The position numbers and the translations under genes were made by a program. Under the pieces are notes generated by a model. That model had not been told where the DNA came from. It worked only from the letters and a program-made list of their open reading frames with translations, and ran no database searches. Below are positions 8,639 through 16,665 of a stretch of 64,000 nucleotides of DNA, piece by piece (position 1 is the first letter of the stretch; the number at the start of each line of letters is the position of its first letter). Source of the stretch: Acidimicrobiia bacterium (GTDB lineage: Bacteria; Actinomycetota; Acidimicrobiia; Spongiisociales; UBA5794); assembly GCA_003235475.1 (NCBI GenBank), contig QJWC01000116.1:1-64000 (forward strand), in the 5' to 3' direction.

Positions 8639-9806
8639 GCACGAGGAAGATAGACGCGACCAGCCCGACGCTGAGCAGGGTCACGGTGAGCGGGAGCCCG
8701 ATCCTGTCGATCAGAACCGCACCGATCCCGAAACCTGAGATCGACCCCAAGATTGCAGCGTTGGTGATCCAAGCATTCGCGGTCGCGCGGACCCTGGTGG
8801 GGAACAGCTCTGAGCGGTGCGCACCGAAGCTGGGGGTCAGCATCGTCGCCCCGAGGGTGGCGAGGAAGATCGCCGCGGCCAGGAACCAGCCGTTTTCGAG
8901 CATGTAGAAGCCGATCCCGCCGATGCCCCCGAGCGTGAGGGCTGCGACGGTCGTCGGGCGGCGGCCGTAGGTGTCAGCCGCCCGCCCGCCAATGAGAAGT
9001 CCGACCGTCCCTATGCCCGAGAACACGATCAGGAGGAAGCGTGCTGCGCCGGTGTCCCAGGAGAGGTCGTGGATCATCCGCTCGAGCACGAAGTCGAACG
9101 CCGGGGACGAGAAGGCCGCAACGAAGAAGGACACGGCTGCGAGCGGCCAGAAGTGTTTCGAGAGTCCCATCCCGAGCGCCTTGAGGAACGGGATGCGCGG
9201 CGCGGGCACGAACGCACGGCTCTCCCCGAGGAAGCGGGACAGCAATGGCACGAAGAGGAGGCCGAGCGCGGCGAGTCCGAAGAGCACCCGCCACGCATTG
9301 TCGTTTCGTTCAGCGATGGGAAGGAGGAGCAGTCCGAGACCCACGCCGAGTGAACCGGCGAGGCCGAAAAGCCCGATTGCGAGCGCCCTGAGCCTCGGCT
9401 CGACTTGCTCGGCGATGAGGACGAGGGTCAGCGCGGCGAGTGCGACGAGGCACACCCGCACCAACGACTGGGAGACCGCGTAGGCAGCTGAACTCGGGAT
9501 GAGGGCTGTCGCGAGGCTCCCCAACAGCAGCAGCGTGTACGACGCGAGGATCGGACGACGCCGGCCCTTCGTGTCAGCGACGATTGCAAAGGCGACCCCC
9601 GCGAGCGACACGGCCCTGACGATGGCGAACAGCGCGCTCATCTGCCCTTCGGTCAACCCGAGGGCGTTTCGTGCAAACGGGAGCGTGTGTGCCATCTGGC
9701 TTCCGGCATACCCGGCGACGAAGGCGATGATGGCGGTGAGGAATATCACACGACGATCGCTCGTCGAGAAGTGTGGTCGCGCGTGCGCAGTGGCGGATGC
9801 CGTCAT
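8544..9806 (-). CDS. Major facilitator superfamily transporter
   Basis: A 420-residue protein with 12 hydrophobic segments. MFS-type motifs are seen in the loop between helices 2 and 3 (ADTKGRRRPILASY) and at the matching site in the second half (GRAADTYGRRPTTVAAL). A 6-TM + 6-TM pattern with a central cytoplasmic stretch (ESRAFVPAPRIPFLKALG) is apparent. The substrate is not predictable. The 3' end overlaps the MATE gene on the other strand by about 95 nt, which is longer than most overlaps here; a slightly earlier stop cannot be seen, so the overlap looks real. Confidence 0.88.
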   Translation of the reverse strand: MTASATAHARPHFSTSDRRVIFLTAIIAFVAGYAGSQMAHTLPFARNALGLTEGQMSALFAIVRAVSLAGVAFAIVADTKGRRRPILASYTLLLLGSLATALIPSSAAYAVSQSLVRVCLVALAALTLVLIAEQVEPRLRALAIGLFGLAGSLGVGLGLLLLPIAERNDNAWRVLFGLAALGLLFVPLLSRFLGESRAFVPAPRIPFLKALGMGLSKHFWPLAAVSFFVAAFSSPAFDFVLERMIHDLSWDTGAARFLLIVFSGIGTVGLLIGGRAADTYGRRPTTVAALTLGGIGGIGFYMLENGWFLAAAIFLATLGATMLTPSFGAHRSELFPTRVRATANAWITNAAILGSISGFGIGAVLIDRIGLPLTVTLLSVGLVASIFLVLRLPETRAMDLVRAPKAPSGATTGTNPAAHS

Positions 9807-9968
9807 GAAAAGGGGGTCCGTTCCGGGCGGTCGGGCGGCAAGACTATCAGTGGTGTCCGAGTTGTCCGATGCAGGCTGATCGGGCGGACACGTCGGGTCC
9901 CCGCCAATCGGGGGAACACGGTGAACGCTCCTACCGTTGGTACGGCGACCGACCCATCAAGGACGGAC

Positions 9969-10715
9969 ATGGAAGTCTCGATACTGGCAGCGCTCTTCGC
10001 AGGAGCCGCTTCGTTCCTTTCCCCGTGCGTCCTGCCCCTGCTCCCCGGGTACGTGTCCCTCATGTCCGGGTACGAGATGTCCGAGCTCGCGGACGGACAC
10101 GTCTCGCTTCGCCGCGTCGTCGGCCGAACGAGCTTGTTCGTCCTCGGCTTCACCGTGGTGTTCGTTGCGCTCGGTGCGACGGCCACGTCCCTTTCGAGTT
10201 TCCTCCAACAGAGCGTCTTCACGGTGATCGCCGGCTGGGTGATCATCGCGATGGGTCTCTTCATCGCGATCACAGCCGTCTGGACGTCTGCGTGGATGCT
10301 TCCGGTGATGAAGGATCGACGCATCGAGGCGTCCGGCGCGAAGAGGCTTGGTCTGTTCGGTCCTCCGCTCATGGGCGGTGCCTTCGCCTTCGGGTGGACA
10401 CCGTGCATCGGGCCCTTCCTGGCCTCGGCCCTCGTCCTTGGCGCACAGTCGGACACCGTCATCGAAGGCATGGTCGTCCTCTTCTTCTACAGCCTCGGCC
10501 TCGGCATCCCATTCCTCCTGACATCCCTGCTGCTCACGAAGGCCTTCTCGGCGTTCGGCGTGGTGAAGCGGTATCTCACCCAGATCACCGTGGTGTCCGG
10601 TCTTCTGCTCGCTGGTTTCGGGGTATTGATGGTGACGGGCAGGATCACGGATCTGTCCGCGTGGTTCTCGGACCTGTTGATCAGGCTCGGCCTCGATGAG
10701 CTCGCCGACGTGTAG
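9969..10715 (+). CDS. ccdA: CcdA/DsbD-type thiol-disulphide transmembrane protein
   Basis: A 248-residue six-helix membrane protein that passes reducing equivalents across the membrane for cytochrome c maturation or thiol-disulphide exchange. The two half-repeats carry the conserved Cys-Pro-containing motifs SFLSPCVLPLLPGY and FGWTPCIGPFLASA. The start at 9969 is decided by an AAGGACGG ribosome-binding sequence; the longer open frame upstream is not coding-like. No ccsA, resB or thioredoxin-like gene is adjacent, so its partner lies elsewhere. Confidence 0.88.
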   Translation: MEVSILAALFAGAASFLSPCVLPLLPGYVSLMSGYEMSELADGHVSLRRVVGRTSLFVLGFTVVFVALGATATSLSSFLQQSVFTVIAGWVIIAMGLFIAITAVWTSAWMLPVMKDRRIEASGAKRLGLFGPPLMGGAFAFGWTPCIGPFLASALVLGAQSDTVIEGMVVLFFYSLGLGIPFLLTSLLLTKAFSAFGVVKRYLTQITVVSGLLLAGFGVLMVTGRITDLSAWFSDLLIRLGLDELADV

Positions 10716-10719
10716 GCGG

Positions 10720-10725
10720 TAGCCT
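10720..10725 (+). promoter_or_regulatory. -10 hexamer TAGCCT of trpE
   Basis: TAGCCT ends 9 nt before the trpE ATG, leaving no room for a leader peptide or attenuator between promoter and gene. Confidence 0.5.
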
Positions 10726-10734
10726 CGCCGCACG

Positions 10735-12216
10735 ATGCAGCCGTCCCTCACCCTTTCCCAGTTCTCTGAGCTCTCCGCGTCGCATTCGGTGGTGCCGCTC
10801 GCCGTCGAGGTCCTCGCAGACCGCCACACACCGGTGTCGGTCTTCGATACGCTCGTCGATGACGACGACGGGTTCCTCCTCGAATCCGTCGAGGGCGGGG
10901 AACGGTGGGCGCGGTGGTCCTTCATCGGATGGAATCCCGCATTCACGTTGTCGTCGACCGACGGTGTGACGACCGCGGACGCGCCGGTCGCGGTTCCTTC
11001 CGGCGATCCCCTCGAAGTCCTCGAAGCGATGGTCGACCGCTTCTCGGTCCCGGACCCGGACGACCTTGGGTTCCCGGGACCGGTGCCCCCGCTCCATTCG
11101 GGCCTCGTCGGGTATCTCGCGTACGATGCCGTGCGCTATATCGAGAGGCTCGATTCGGCACCGGTCGACGACCGCCACCTTCCAGAGATGCTGTGGCAGT
11201 TCGCGGGCGGCATCGCAGCATTCGACCGACTCAGGGAGACGATCACCCTCATATTCAATGTGTTCACGACAGGAGATGCGGACGCGGATTACAGAAGCGG
11301 TGTGGAATCCCTCGAGCGGGCGGTGGTTCAACTCGGGCTGGCGACGACGCGCCCTGTGCCGAACCGGCCGAGGTTCGATCGTCAGGTCGATGCGTCGGCT
11401 TCGATGACCGAACACGAGTTCATCGAGGTCGTGGACACCTGCATCGACCACATCAGGGAGGGCGACGCCTTCCAGATCGTGCCCTCCATCCGCTTCGAGG
11501 CAGAATTCTCGGGGAACGCGTTCGCTGTGTATCGAGCCCTCCGCCTCGTGAATCCCTCTCCCTATATGTTCTTCGTGCGCTCAGGCGATCTCGCCATTGC
11601 AGGTTCATCCCCGGAGCTCATGGCGAGGGTCAGGGATGGCAAGGCCTACTCGAGGCCCATCGCGGGCACCCGTCCCCGTGGCACGACGGTCGAAGAGGAC
11701 GAGGCGCTCGCCGGAGAACTCCTCGCAGATCCAAAGGAGCGGGCAGAACACGTGATGTTGATCGACCTCGCCAGGAACGACCTCGGGCGGGTGTGCGAGT
11801 TCGGCACGGTGTCGGTGGACGACCTGATGGTCATCGAGCGCTACAGCCACGTGATGCACATCGTCTCCGGCGTGTCAGGAACGATTGCCGACGGTGTCGG
11901 GCCCCTCGACGTTCTCCGCGCCACATTCCCCCACGGGACGGTGAGCGGCGCGCCGAAGGTGCGGGCGATGGAGATCATCGACTCGTTGGAGCCGATGCGC
12001 AGGGGGCCGTATGCGGGCGCCGTCGGGTACCTCGACTTCTCGGGCAACCTCGACACCGCGATCGCCCTCCGCACGTGCGTGACGAAGGGGACCTCGGCGT
12101 GGGTGCAAGCGGGAGCTGGCATCGTCGTCGACTCGCACCCGCCTTCGGAATATCGCGAGTGCGTCAACAAGGCCAAGGCGGTTCTCACCGCGATCGCCGC
12201 CTCGGACGAGATCTGA
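10735..12216 (+). CDS. trpE: Anthranilate synthase component I
   Basis: First committed step of tryptophan synthesis: chorismate plus ammonia (from the TrpG subunit) to anthranilate. It has 493 residues with the N-terminal Anth_synt_I_N domain and the C-terminal chorismate-binding domain. Visible motifs are AGSSPELMARV, RPIAGTRPRG, ELLADPKERAEHVMLIDLARNDLGR, HIVSGVSG and PHGTVSGAPKVRAMEIID. The tryptophan feedback-site region LLES is present (DGFLLESVEGGERWARWSFIG). The protein is TrpE rather than PabB by these features. No trpG follows, and the gene is followed by a regulator instead. Confidence 0.95.
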   Translation: MQPSLTLSQFSELSASHSVVPLAVEVLADRHTPVSVFDTLVDDDDGFLLESVEGGERWARWSFIGWNPAFTLSSTDGVTTADAPVAVPSGDPLEVLEAMVDRFSVPDPDDLGFPGPVPPLHSGLVGYLAYDAVRYIERLDSAPVDDRHLPEMLWQFAGGIAAFDRLRETITLIFNVFTTGDADADYRSGVESLERAVVQLGLATTRPVPNRPRFDRQVDASASMTEHEFIEVVDTCIDHIREGDAFQIVPSIRFEAEFSGNAFAVYRALRLVNPSPYMFFVRSGDLAIAGSSPELMARVRDGKAYSRPIAGTRPRGTTVEEDEALAGELLADPKERAEHVMLIDLARNDLGRVCEFGTVSVDDLMVIERYSHVMHIVSGVSGTIADGVGPLDVLRATFPHGTVSGAPKVRAMEIIDSLEPMRRGPYAGAVGYLDFSGNLDTAIALRTCVTKGTSAWVQAGAGIVVDSHPPSEYRECVNKAKAVLTAIAASDEI

Positions 12217-12267
12217 GGTCTCACGACCTTCTCGCCTTTCCCTCAGCCTCGTCTCATCCTGCGCGGA

Positions 12268-12273
12268 TACCGT
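12268..12273 (+). promoter_or_regulatory. -10 hexamer TACCGT before the winged-helix gene
   Basis: TACCGT lies 6 nt upstream of the ATG at 12280, so this gene may be transcribed separately from trpE. Confidence 0.4.
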
Positions 12274-12279
12274 CGCATC

Positions 12280-12684
12280 ATGGAGGCGACTCCCGCTGTG
12301 GTGCTGTCAGGAGCGGATGAGGCGACCCTCGCGCGGGCGCGGGCCCTGCTCGAGTCCGAAGGGTTCAGCGTCGACACGCCTGGGTCGCAGACCAAGAGGC
12401 TCGTGGCAGGCGAGGTGGTAATCGATCTCGATCGGCGCGAGGTCGTGGCGAACGACGGTCGCGTGATACGACCCACGACGAGCGAATTCGAGGTGCTCGC
12501 GTTCCTCGCCACGAATCAGGGGATCGTCCTTGGGAGGGGTCGCATCCTCGACGCGGCGCTCGACCAGCCTTTCACCGATCCTCGGACCATCGACACCCAC
12601 GTGATGCAGCTTCGGCGGACGATCCCGGGTCTGGTGATCGAGACCGTCAGGGGCGTGGGGTACCGCATTCCCGGCTCCGGTTGA
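12280..12684 (+). CDS. Small OmpR/PhoB-type winged-helix DNA-binding protein
   Basis: A 134-residue protein. Residues about 45-132 form a Trans_Reg_C (OmpR/PhoB) winged helix: VIDLDRREVVANDGRVIRP, then PTTSEFEVLAFLATNQGIV, a recognition region TDPRTIDTHVMQLRRTIPG and the wing VRGVGYRIPG. The first 45 residues are too short for a receiver domain and lack the acidic pocket and phospho-Asp, so it is not a classical response regulator. It sits alone between trpE and trpC with its own leaderless -10. Control of the trp genes is the obvious hypothesis, but no operator has been identified. Confidence 0.85.
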   Translation: MEATPAVVLSGADEATLARARALLESEGFSVDTPGSQTKRLVAGEVVIDLDRREVVANDGRVIRPTTSEFEVLAFLATNQGIVLGRGRILDAALDQPFTDPRTIDTHVMQLRRTIPGLVIETVRGVGYRIPGSG

Positions 12685-12701
12685 TCGCCGCGTCGATGTC
12701 A

Positions 12702-12707
12702 TAGCAT
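12702..12707 (+). promoter_or_regulatory. -10 hexamer TAGCAT of trpC
   Basis: TAGCAT ends 6 nt before the trpC ATG. It would drive trpC, trpF, trpB and trpA as a unit separate from trpE. Confidence 0.5.
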
Positions 12708-12713
12708 TGACGG

Positions 12714-13481
12714 ATGCTCGACGAGATCCTCACACGCACACGCACCCGTGCAGCGAACGCTGGGGCCAACCGCGCTGCGCTCGTCGAAGCGGCCTCGGCT
12801 GCTTCCCCTGTGCGAGCATTCGCCGAAGCCCTGAGGGTCCCAGGTCTTTCCGTGATCGCTGAGATCAAGCGCCGGTCGCCGTCCGCTGGCATCATCGATG
12901 CGGGGATTGACCCGGCGGCGCAGGCAGCGAAATACGAGTCCGGCGGCGCAGCGGCGCTGTCGGTGCTGACCGAGCCCTTCTTCTTCGATGGATCCCTCGA
13001 TGACTTGTCGGTTGCACGAGACGTGGTCTCGATTCCCGTGCTTCGGAAGGACTTCGTGCTCGATGAGGCCCAGGTGTGGGAGGCACGGGCCGCCGGCGCA
13101 GACGCCGTCTTGCTCATTGTCGCGGCGCTCGCGGCGGACCAGCTCGCCGACCTCGTCGCCGTGGCGGCGGAAGCCAGCCTCGATGCGCTCGTCGAGGTGC
13201 ACACCGAGGGCGAGGTCGTGATTGCCGTTGAGGCGGGTGCGTCGATCATCGGCGTGAACAACCGCGATCTCGCCACGTTCACGACGGATCTCGCCGTTGG
13301 TGAGCGACTTCGCGGGCTCATCCCTGACGGAGTGGTGACCGTCGCTGAGTCTGGCGTGACGAGCGTCGAAGGTGCGGTGCGCATGCGCGACGCGGGATAC
13401 GACGCGATCCTCGTCGGGGAAGCCGTGGTCCGCCACGAGGATCCAGCGGGGTTCATTGCGCAGTTGCGAGGTGAGGCGTGA
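12714..13481 (+). CDS. trpC: Indole-3-glycerol phosphate synthase
   Basis: Converts CdRP to indole-3-glycerol phosphate. It is a 255-residue TIM barrel with VIAEIKRRSPSAG (catalytic Lys), SVLTEPFFFDGS, PVLRKDFVLDEAQVWEARAAGADAVLLI, LVEVHTEGE and IIGVNNRDLATF, all at family positions. The gene is separate from trpF, unlike the E. coli fusion. It begins an apparently co-transcribed block with trpF, trpB and trpA through 4-8 nt overlaps. Confidence 0.97.
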   Translation: MLDEILTRTRTRAANAGANRAALVEAASAASPVRAFAEALRVPGLSVIAEIKRRSPSAGIIDAGIDPAAQAAKYESGGAAALSVLTEPFFFDGSLDDLSVARDVVSIPVLRKDFVLDEAQVWEARAAGADAVLLIVAALAADQLADLVAVAAEASLDALVEVHTEGEVVIAVEAGASIIGVNNRDLATFTTDLAVGERLRGLIPDGVVTVAESGVTSVEGAVRMRDAGYDAILVGEAVVRHEDPAGFIAQLRGEA

Positions 13482-14086
13482 CGTGGGTGAAGGTGTGCGG
13501 CCTTTCGACGCACGAGACGGTGCGCGCCGCTGAGGAGTCCGGCGCCGACGCCGTCGGCTTCGTTCTCGTACCTTCGTCGCCCCGCGTTGTGACCCTGGCA
13601 CTCGCCGGTGAGCTCATCGAGGCGTCGTCGGCCGACTCGTACGTGTTGACCCTCGATGTCGGTGTCGCCGAGGGCGTCGAGATCCTCCGCGAGTTGGATG
13701 CAACCGGTGTCCAACCCTATGGCGAAGGAAGGCGCGCGTTCGCCGAAGCGGCGCTCCATGCCGGTTTCAAGGTGCTGTATCCGATTCCCGTTTCGGGACA
13801 GACGCCACCGGACGCGAAGGCGGTACCGGCCGGCGCCGTGCCGTTGTTCGATCATTCCGATCCGGATGCGCTGGGCGGGACCGGTCGAACCTTCGCCTGG
13901 TCGGCGTTGAACGGCGCGCCGCAGCCGTACGTGGCCGCGGGAGGCCTGAGCCCTGACAATGTGAGAGACCTCGTTCGCTCCTTCGCGCCCTGGGGCGTCG
14001 ACGCATCGAGCGGACTGGAGATTTCCCCGGGTGTCAAGGACGTGCATACCATCCGCGCATTCGTGAAGGCGGCGAAGCAGGCATGA
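13478..14086 (+). CDS. trpF: Phosphoribosylanthranilate isomerase
   Basis: A 202-residue TIM barrel that isomerises PRA to CdRP. The N-terminal [19 protein letters not shown] matches the KICG (catalytic Cys) signature, followed by [14 protein letters not shown]. The C-terminal phosphate site reads [10 protein letters not shown] and GVDASSGLE, with the usual Asp-x-Ser-Ser-Gly-Xaa-Glu motif. The GTG start overlaps the trpC stop by 4 nt. Slightly shorter than many TrpF proteins but with all key residues. The presence of TrpF means PriA need not be bifunctional here. Confidence 0.93.
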   Translation: MTWVKVCGLSTHETVRAAEESGADAVGFVLVPSSPRVVTLALAGELIEASSADSYVLTLDVGVAEGVEILRELDATGVQPYGEGRRAFAEAALHAGFKVLYPIPVSGQTPPDAKAVPAGAVPLFDHSDPDALGGTGRTFAWSALNGAPQPYVAAGGLSPDNVRDLVRSFAPWGVDASSGLEISPGVKDVHTIRAFVKAAKQA

Positions 14087-15267
14087 AACTCGAACGACCG
14101 GACAGCGCAGGCAGGTTTGGCTCGTTTGGCGGCTCGTTCGCCCCTGAGACGCTGATGCCTGCGCTCACCGAGCTCGAGCGGGCCTTCACGGAGGCGTGGG
14201 GAGATCCCTCGTTCCGCGAGGAGCTCGACGGCCTCCTCGCATCCTTCGTAGGACGGCCGACGCCCGCCCACCGGGCCACCCGCTTGAGCGACCGGCTCGG
14301 CATCGATCTCTGGCTCAAGAGGGAGGACCTCGCACACACCGGTGCGCACAAGATCAACAACACCGTCGGCCAGGGGCTTCTCGCCAAGCGGATGGGGAAG
14401 CCACGGATCATCGCGGAGACGGGAGCTGGCCAGCACGGCGTCGCGACGGCGACCGCAGCCGCGCTTCTCGGCTTCGAATGCGCGGTGTACATGGGGGAGA
14501 AGGACATCGAGCGTCAGGCGCTCAACGTCTACCGCATGGAGCTGCTCGGTACCGAGGTGATCCCCGTGACGTCCGGTTCGGGCACCCTCAAGGATGCGGT
14601 TTCGGCTGCTCTCAGGGACTGGGTCGCCTCTGTCGAGAACACGCACTACATCATCGGTTCGGTTGTGGGGCCGCATCCCTTCCCATGGATGGTTCGGGAA
14701 TTCCAGAAAGTGATCGGAGAGGAACTCCAGGGCCAACTCGATGGCTCGAAAGGTCATCCGAGGCCCGATGTGATCGTCGCGCCGGTCGGCGGCGGGTCGA
14801 ACGCCATGGGGGTCTTCTACCCATACGTGGGAGATACGTCGGTTCGCTTGGTCGGCGTCGAGGCCGCTGGTCTCGGGATCGAAACGGGGCATCACGGAGC
14901 GTCGCTCGGTCACGGTTCGCCGGGGGTGCTGCACGGTGCGATGAGCTACATGCTCCAGGACGCCGAAGGGCAGGTGCTCGAAGCGCACTCGATCAGTGCG
15001 GGACTCGACTACCCAGGGGTCGGGCCAGAGCACAGCTACTTCAAGGATGCGGGGCTTGTCGAGTACGACAGCGTCTCGGACACCGAGGCGGTCGGGGCAC
15101 TTCACCTCCTTTCTTCGACCGAGGGCATCATCCCCGCGCTCGAGTCGGCCCACGCGCTGGCGTGGATCACGAGGGAAGCAGCCTCGCTATCGGGCAAGAC
15201 GGTGGTGTTGAACCTCTCCGGGAGAGGCGACAAGGACGTCCAGCAGGTGGCGGCGTTCGATGGCTGA
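14083..15267 (+). CDS. trpB: Tryptophan synthase beta chain
   Basis: PLP enzyme that condenses indole with serine; 394 residues, TrpB1 type. The PLP lysine is in [21 protein letters not shown], the indole-channel Glu region in [19 protein letters not shown], and the PLP phosphate loop is [10 protein letters not shown]. The ATG overlaps the trpF stop by 4 nt and the 3' end overlaps trpA by 8 nt, in keeping with the TrpA-TrpB complex being made in matched amounts. Confidence 0.98.
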   Translation: MKLERPDSAGRFGSFGGSFAPETLMPALTELERAFTEAWGDPSFREELDGLLASFVGRPTPAHRATRLSDRLGIDLWLKREDLAHTGAHKINNTVGQGLLAKRMGKPRIIAETGAGQHGVATATAAALLGFECAVYMGEKDIERQALNVYRMELLGTEVIPVTSGSGTLKDAVSAALRDWVASVENTHYIIGSVVGPHPFPWMVREFQKVIGEELQGQLDGSKGHPRPDVIVAPVGGGSNAMGVFYPYVGDTSVRLVGVEAAGLGIETGHHGASLGHGSPGVLHGAMSYMLQDAEGQVLEAHSISAGLDYPGVGPEHSYFKDAGLVEYDSVSDTEAVGALHLLSSTEGIIPALESAHALAWITREAASLSGKTVVLNLSGRGDKDVQQVAAFDG

Positions 15268-16069
15268 CGGCAGGGCCGCTCTCACGGCGATGTTCGCAAG
15301 TGCTCGCTCGGAGGGCAGGGCGGTTCTGCTGCCGTATCTCACTGCCGGGCTCCCCGATCCAGATTCGTCTGTCGAGATCTTCGCTGCGATGGCGGCCGCC
15401 GGAGCGGATGGCTTCGAAATCGGAATCCCGTACTCGGACCCGCTCATGGACGGTCCAACGATCATGGAGGCTGGAGAGCGGGCCCTGAAGAGAGGGATGA
15501 CGGTCGACAGGTCGCTCGATGTGGTGCGTTCGGTCGTTGAGCGGACGGGAGTGCCGGTACTCGTCATGACGTACGTGAACCCGGTGCTCCATCGAGGCAT
15601 CGATGCATTCTTCGGCGCCGCGGCGGATGCAGGTGCGGCTGGCGTCATCCTCGCCGACCTCCCCGTCGACGAAGCAGTGCCGTTCGTGGACGCAGCAACC
15701 CGACAGGGTCTCGGCATGGTGCTCTTCGTCGCTCCGACGACGACCGCAGGGCGTCTCGAGAAGGTCGTGGCAGCGGATCCAGCCTTCGTGTACGCCATCG
15801 CCGAGGTCGGCGTGACGGGGGAGAGGGACCGCGCCTCTGTGAACACAGCGTCGTTGGCGGCGTCGCTTCGAGAGCGTTCCGATGTGCCGGTGGTGTTCGG
15901 CGTCGGGATCGCATCGCCCGATCAAGCACGACAGGCCGCAGCCGACGGCGACGGGGTGATCGTCGGAACCGCGATCGTCAGGCGCGTGCTCGACGCGGAC
16001 AGCGCCCGAGCAGCCATCGAGGAGCTCACGCCGTTCGTTCGCGATCTGGCATCAGCGGTACGGCGATGA
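15260..16069 (+). CDS. trpA: Tryptophan synthase alpha chain
   Basis: Cleaves indole-3-glycerol phosphate to indole and GAP; 269 residues. The catalytic Glu lies in [19 protein letters not shown] and the catalytic Asp in [15 protein letters not shown]; the phosphate site is [11 protein letters not shown] followed by [10 protein letters not shown]. The start is an ATG inside the end of trpB (8-nt overlap). It is the last trp gene; the convergent tRNA-Leu repeat array begins 15 nt after the stop. Confidence 0.97.
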   Translation: MADGRAALTAMFASARSEGRAVLLPYLTAGLPDPDSSVEIFAAMAAAGADGFEIGIPYSDPLMDGPTIMEAGERALKRGMTVDRSLDVVRSVVERTGVPVLVMTYVNPVLHRGIDAFFGAAADAGAAGVILADLPVDEAVPFVDAATRQGLGMVLFVAPTTTAGRLEKVVAADPAFVYAIAEVGVTGERDRASVNTASLAASLRERSDVPVVFGVGIASPDQARQAAADGDGVIVGTAIVRRVLDADSARAAIEELTPFVRDLASAVRR

Positions 16070-16084
16070 CGAGCGCCGCGGTTC

Positions 16085-16533
16085 GTACCGGGAGAGGGAC
16101 TCGAACCCGAAAGTACTGACCCGGGGTCTGGCGCAAGTTGTTGTCTCCGCGTTGCATTGAGTCGTGAGCGCAAGAGTGCGTCAGAGTGGGTGGAGAGCGT
16201 TCCCTCGGTGATTCTTGAGGGGAGCCTCGCGTGAGTACCGGGAGAGGGACTCGAACCCAAAAGCATTGACCCGGGGTTTCGCGCATGCCGGCGACGTCGC
16301 GGTCCAATGAGTCGTGGAGGTGACGTTGCCTTGTGGGGCCCCGAGGTCTCGTGCTCGGTGATTCCTGAGGGTGCCTCGCGGGGGTACCGGGAGAGGGACT
16401 CGAACCCAAAAGCATTGACCCAGGGTTTCGCGCGAGCCGATGTGTTCGCGTTGTGATGAGTCGTGAAAGCAAGAGTGCGTCGGCGTGGGTGGAGAGCGTT
16501 CCCTCGGTGATTCTTGAGGGGAGCCTCGCGTGG
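16085..16533 (-). repeat. Three tandem ~150-bp repeats downstream of tRNA-Leu, each with a tRNA 3'-end copy
   Basis: Units 16085-16234, 16235-16383 and 16384-16533 (150, 149 and 150 bp) lie in the transcriptional path of the minus-strand tRNA-Leu(CAA). Each unit starts, on the plus strand, with an exact copy of the last ~23 nt of the tRNA (T loop, 3' T-stem strand and acceptor strand). The 5' T-stem strand is not conserved, so none can fold as a full tRNA. Outside the tRNA copy, units 1 and 3 resemble each other more than unit 2; all share a GACCC-GGGT segment after the tRNA copy and a CTCGGTGATTC hairpin near the other end. The layout resembles the E. coli tyrT locus, where repeats with tRNA-Tyr 3' ends follow the tRNA. 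Nothing else is encoded here. Confidence 0.9.
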
Positions 16534-16534
16534 G

Positions 16535-16617
16535 TACCGGGAGAGGGACTCGAACCCTCACGAGCTTGCGCCCAGCGGATTTTGAGTCCGCCGCGTCTTC
16601 CATTCCGCCATCCCGGC
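16535..16617 (-). tRNA. tRNA-Leu (anticodon CAA)
   Basis: An 83-nt class II tRNA on the minus strand. The acceptor stem GCCGGGA pairs with TCCCGGT (a G-U first pair), with A as discriminator. The anticodon stem is GCGGA/TCCGC around loop CTCAAAA, giving CAA for UUG codons. The long variable arm GGGC-GCAA-GCTC is typical of leucine. CCA is not encoded. It is divergent from polA; a candidate -10 TATCCT lies 10 nt upstream. Confidence 0.95.
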
Positions 16618-16627
16618 CGGTCGCGGC

Positions 16628-16633
16628 AGGATA
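16628..16633 (-). promoter_or_regulatory. Candidate -10 TATCCT of tRNA-Leu(CAA)
   Basis: TATCCT on the minus strand, 10 nt before the tRNA 5' end. No clear -35 is seen, so this is tentative. Confidence 0.35.
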
Positions 16634-16653
16634 GGGGCAGCGCCGCGAAGGTC

Positions 16654-16659
16654 TACTCT
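16654..16659 (+). promoter_or_regulatory. -10 hexamer TACTCT of polA
   Basis: TACTCT ends 6 nt before the polA ATG at 16666. This fixes the polA start although the frame is open from 16453 through the tRNA gene. Confidence 0.5.
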
Positions 16660-16665
16660 GGCCGC

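Noticed and set aside
16085-16534. Three further tRNA-Leu genes or CRISPR-like repeats
   Set aside because: Only the last ~23 nt of the tRNA are copied; no anticodon arm or acceptor 5' strand is present. A period of 150 bp with related spacers excludes CRISPR.
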